From NCBI RefSeq assembly GCF_902506345.1, contig NZ_LR733413.1, positions 688,531 to 752,530 of the forward strand: 64,000 nucleotides of DNA, written 5' to 3'. This document shows positions 62,220 through 64,000 of this stretch, one piece after another (the stretch's first letter is position 1; the number at the start of each line of letters is the position of its first letter). Under the pieces are notes generated by a model, which did not search any database, was not told the DNA's origin, and worked only from the letters and a program-made list of their open reading frames with translations. The stretch is from Flavobacterium sp. 9R (GTDB taxonomy: Bacteria; Bacteroidota; Bacteroidia; Flavobacteriales; Flavobacteriaceae). The translations under genes were made by a program, and so were the position numbers.

Positions 62220-62930
62220 CTATTCTTCCATAGTATGGTAAACGTTCATCACGTCATCATCTTCTTCTAGTTTTTCAATCAATTTTTCTACATCAGCCAT
62301 TTCAGCTTCAGTAAGTTTTTTGGTGATTTGAGGGATTCTCTCAAAACCAGATGATAAAATATCTAAGTTTCTGTTTTCTAATTCTTTCTGAATAGTTCCA
62401 AAGCTACCAAAAGGAGCGTAAATCAATATTCCGTCTTCGTCTTCAAAAACTTCTTCTGCACCAAAATCAATTAATTCTAATTCTAATTCTTCGGCATCAA
62501 TTCCTTCTTTTGGAATTCTAAAGTTGCAAGTGTGGTCAAACATGAATTCAACCGAACCTTGTGTACCAAGTGCACCATTGCATTTGTTGAAGTAGCTTCT
62601 AACGTTAGCAACAGTTCTGTTATTATTGTCAGTAGCCGTTTCTATTAGAAGAGCAATGCCGTGAGGTGCATAACCTTCAAAAAGCACTTCTTTATAGTTA
62701 GCAGTGTCTTTATCAGTTGCTTTTTTTATCGCACGTTCTACATTGTCTTTGGGCATATTAGCTGCCTTAGCATTTTGTATTACGGCTCTTAATCTCGAAT
62801 TGGCATCAGGGTTTGGACCACCTTCTTTTACTGCCATTACGATATCTTTACCAATTCTAGTAAAGGCTTTGGCCATTGCAGACCAACGTTTCATTTTTCT
62901 ACCTTTTCGGAATTCAAAAGCTCTTCCCAT
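62220..62930 (-). CDS. yebC: YebC/PmpR/TACO1 family regulator
   Basis: A 236-residue protein of the YebC family. The start at 62930 (MGRAFEFRKGRK) precedes the family hallmark KRWSAMAKAFTRIGKDI; the frame extends to 62954 but adds no family sequence. Domains: N-terminal helical part (1-75, with GPNPDANSRLRAVIQNAKA), then two alpha/beta domains (FEGYAPHGIALLIE and following). Members act as DNA-binding regulators or in translation, where the mitochondrial relative is a translational activator. Convergent with the cysteine synthase gene. Confidence 0.94.
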   Translation of the reverse strand: MGRAFEFRKGRKMKRWSAMAKAFTRIGKDIVMAVKEGGPNPDANSRLRAVIQNAKAANMPKDNVERAIKKATDKDTANYKEVLFEGYAPHGIALLIETATDNNNRTVANVRSYFNKCNGALGTQGSVEFMFDHTCNFRIPKEGIDAEELELELIDFGAEEVFEDEDGILIYAPFGSFGTIQKELENRNLDILSSGFERIPQITKKLTEAEMADVEKLIEKLEEDDDVMNVYHTMEE

Positions 62931-63023
62931 TTCTATAAATATTTTGAACTGCAAAAATACAGTTATTCCTTATTTTACCAAATTGATTTCAATTCTTTTG
63001 TTGTAATTTTAGTCGGCACCATA

Positions 63024-64000
63024 TTATTTTAGCACAAAATAATCATTGATGATTTGTATGGCTTCGTTTAAGTAGTGATTGTTTTTCAAAGCCAAGATTT
63101 GTGTCTCTTTGAACGCTCTTTCAGAAGGATATACTTTTAATAGCGATTCGTTAAACGAAGAGTTTTTTACATTCAAACTAATACTTTCATCTTTGAAAGA
63201 ATTGATGCTTTCCCATAATGTAGTGACCAATTTTTGTTCCTCAAAGACAGTTTCAATTTGCATTGGAATTATAGTTTTCGGATTTTTAATCAATTCATCT
63301 ATTCTTTTATTCATACTAACGACATTGTTAAAATAGGAACTTGCCGTTACTCGTTTTTGACTGTTTTTTGTCAAATGATGAATCAATTTATTCTTTACAT
63401 AGGGAGTAAATGGAATTGAGGTTGGTAAAACATCATTTTTAAATGCTGTGGGATAATCTCTTTCTTTTTGAATTATGGATTCATAAAGTACGGGTACTTG
63501 AACATCAGGAAGTACACCAATACTTTGATGACTTTTGCCAGTAATGCGGTAAAATTTGTTAATCGTTACTTTTACAAAATTCTCTTCATTGCTATCTGTT
63601 GGGAGTATGGTTTGCATTGTTGCTTTTCCTAAGGTACTGCTTCCAATAACCATAGCTCTGTTGTAATCTTGCAGTATAGTGGCAAAAAATTCACTGGCTG
63701 AGGCTGTATTACCATTGACTAAAATAATCACGGGACCCTTGTATAAGTAGCCTCGATAAGGGTCTTGAATGATTTGTTGTTTTTGACTTTTGTCTACTAC
63801 TATAGAAATAGGACCGTGGTGAACAAATAAACCAGCTAATTTGATGGCTTCTTCCATAGAGCCTCCGCCGTTATCCATCAAATCAATGACCAATCCATCT
63901 ATGTCATCGTTTTGTAGTTTTACAATTTCGGTACCTACGTCTTCAGCACAACCACTTTTGTCATTACTTTCAAAATTGGAGTAGAAACTTGGAATTTTGA
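63024..64000 (-). CDS. S41 family carboxy-terminal processing protease (Prc/Tsp type), truncated by window edge
   Basis: Periplasmic serine-lysine protease that trims or degrades proteins at the C-terminus. The visible part of about 325 residues runs from the window edge to a stop at 63024; the N-terminal domains lie outside. The core VIDLMDNGGGSMEEAIKL, the Ser-containing NGNTASASEFFATILQDYNRA and the Lys in GSSTLGKATMQ form the S41 site. The C-terminal helical tail (FNESLLKVYPSERAFKE) is the Prc-type extension. It reads through the edge without an ATG; an internal ATG at 63893 is not the true start. Confidence 0.92.
   Translation of the reverse strand, partial: KIPSFYSNFESNDKSGCAEDVGTEIVKLQNDDIDGLVIDLMDNGGGSMEEAIKLAGLFVHHGPISIVVDKSQKQQIIQDPYRGYLYKGPVIILVNGNTASASEFFATILQDYNRAMVIGSSTLGKATMQTILPTDSNEENFVKVTINKFYRITGKSHQSIGVLPDVQVPVLYESIIQKERDYPTAFKNDVLPTSIPFTPYVKNKLIHHLTKNSQKRVTASSYFNNVVSMNKRIDELIKNPKTIIPMQIETVFEEQKLVTTLWESINSFKDESISLNVKNSSFNESLLKVYPSERAFKETQILALKNNHYLNEAIQIINDYFVLK

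Overview
The window looks like a chromosomal piece of a Flavobacterium-type bacterium (phylum Bacteroidota). The DNA is AT-rich. Several promoters carry the Bacteroidota -7 box TAnnTTTG, one protein ends in a type IX secretion (T9SS) sorting domain, and M61, M14 and S9 peptidases, a SusC-like outer-membrane receptor and a tmRNA with a flavobacterial-style tag are present. I see no prophage, plasmid backbone or CRISPR array. Most of the window is core chromosome with short operons, and mobile DNA is confined to about 10.8-12.5 kb.  LAYOUT. 0-8 kb holds a truncated aldehyde dehydrogenase, an rluA-panB pair, two small proteins of unknown role, DUF2809-sdaA, an AI-2E-type transporter and PPK2. 8-14 kb holds an exported M14 peptidase, an IS110 element next to an IS3-type remnant, and a secreted protein of unknown role. 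14-22.5 kb, read leftward, holds a MarR-nitroreductase-YceI unit and an RND efflux operon (TolC, adaptor, pump) followed by a PII-like protein and a DUF2892 protein. 22.7-28.3 kb holds a five-PAS hybrid histidine kinase and cytochrome bd oxidase (cydAB). 28.4-34.2 kb is a thiol/sulfur island: DUF6132, thioredoxin, small Cys-containing membrane proteins, a methyltransferase fused to an HMA domain, an MBL-rhodanese-rhodanese protein, a TauE/SafE exporter, a Crp/Fnr regulator and a free rhodanese. 34.2-42 kb holds GapN, a cytochrome c, an Rrf2 regulator, an M61 peptidase, a DUF1826 protein and tmRNA. 42.5-51 kb holds a T9SS-exported cyanophycinase-like protein, a serine hydrolase, a saccharopine/alanine dehydrogenase-family enzyme, a TonB receptor and an ArsC-like protein. 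51-64 kb holds a CPBP protease, menE, an acyl-CoA carboxylase beta subunit, lpxD, prfB (with its programmed frameshift), threonine aldolase, a YbaB protein, an S9 peptidase, a cysteine synthase, a YebC protein and a truncated S41 protease.  HOW THE PARTS FIT. The 28-34 kb island reads as one module for persulfide, sulfite and possibly metal or metalloid handling under a Crp/Fnr-type regulator. Operator-like repeats lie in front of its exporter and oxygenase genes. The efflux operon with its PII-like follower is a second accessory stress module.  NON-CODING. Four intergenic copies of a long-hairpin repeat family, a roughly 230-bp imperfect palindrome, several 7-8 bp tandem arrays, a structured leader upstream of the IS110 transposase (candidate bridge RNA), operator dyads overlapping the marR promoter, and many bidirectional terminators at convergent gene ends.
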